5,148 bases of DNA from Bacteroidales bacterium (GTDB taxonomy: Bacteria; Bacteroidota; Bacteroidia; Bacteroidales; UBA7960), in contig SLDN01000128.1 of the NCBI GenBank assembly GCA_007125275.1, positions 1 to 5,148 on the forward strand. The letters are read 5' to 3'. The notes under the pieces were generated by a model. The model ran no database searches. It was not told where the DNA came from and saw only the letters and a list, made by a program, of their open reading frames with translations. The translations under genes were made by a program, and so were the position numbers. Within the stretch, counting starts at the first letter, position 1. Each line of letters begins with the position of its first letter. Positions 5,135 to 5,148 of the stretch are shown here, piece by piece.

Positions 5135-5148
5135 TACCTTTAACCTTC

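Overview
The window looks like a chromosomal housekeeping segment from a member of the Bacteroidota, probably the Bacteroidales/Marinilabiliales side. The lineage call rests on several signs. Three copies of the Bacteroidota-type -7 promoter element TAnnTTTG are present, one with a well-spaced TTTG -33 element. Gene starts lack Shine-Dalgarno sequences. Other lineage-typical items are a DUF7033-type deacetylase N-terminus, an OmpA/TPR lipoprotein and the folK plus deoxynucleoside kinase pair. I see no mobile element, CRISPR array, phage gene or toxin-antitoxin pair, and no convincing undescribed system. The findings are local curiosities inside a mostly conventional region.

Layout, left to right. 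On the minus strand, positions 1-382 carry the N-terminal 127 residues of a polysaccharide deacetylase family protein that runs off the left edge. radC (433-1143) lies just upstream of it. Next comes a compact minus-strand stable-RNA/ribosomal unit: tRNA-Glu (1609-1680), rpsT (1314-1568) and a second identical tRNA-Glu (1229-1300). It is driven by a clear promoter at 1715-1746 and closed by a strong hairpin terminator at 1193-1226. The interval 1681-2001 is a divergent intergenic region. Its right side carries a -7 element (1942-1949) for the only plus-strand gene.

That gene (2029-3750) encodes a 573-residue predicted lipoprotein with an OmpA-like middle region and C-terminal TPR repeats. It converges on a minus-strand pair, folK (4544-5056) followed by a deoxyadenosine/deoxyguanosine-type kinase (3803-4447). 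A symmetrical hairpin at 3768-3804 appears to terminate both directions and even overlaps the kinase stop codon. The 93-nt gap between folK and the kinase can fold as RNA into a 10-bp stem with an inner hairpin. At the right edge a plus-strand promoter (5106-5134) points to a gene beyond the window, divergent from folK.

Functionally, the genes cover translation (S20, two tRNA-Glu), folate synthesis (HPPK), deoxynucleoside salvage (kinase), a RadC-family protein of unclear role, and envelope functions (deacetylase, OmpA/TPR lipoprotein).
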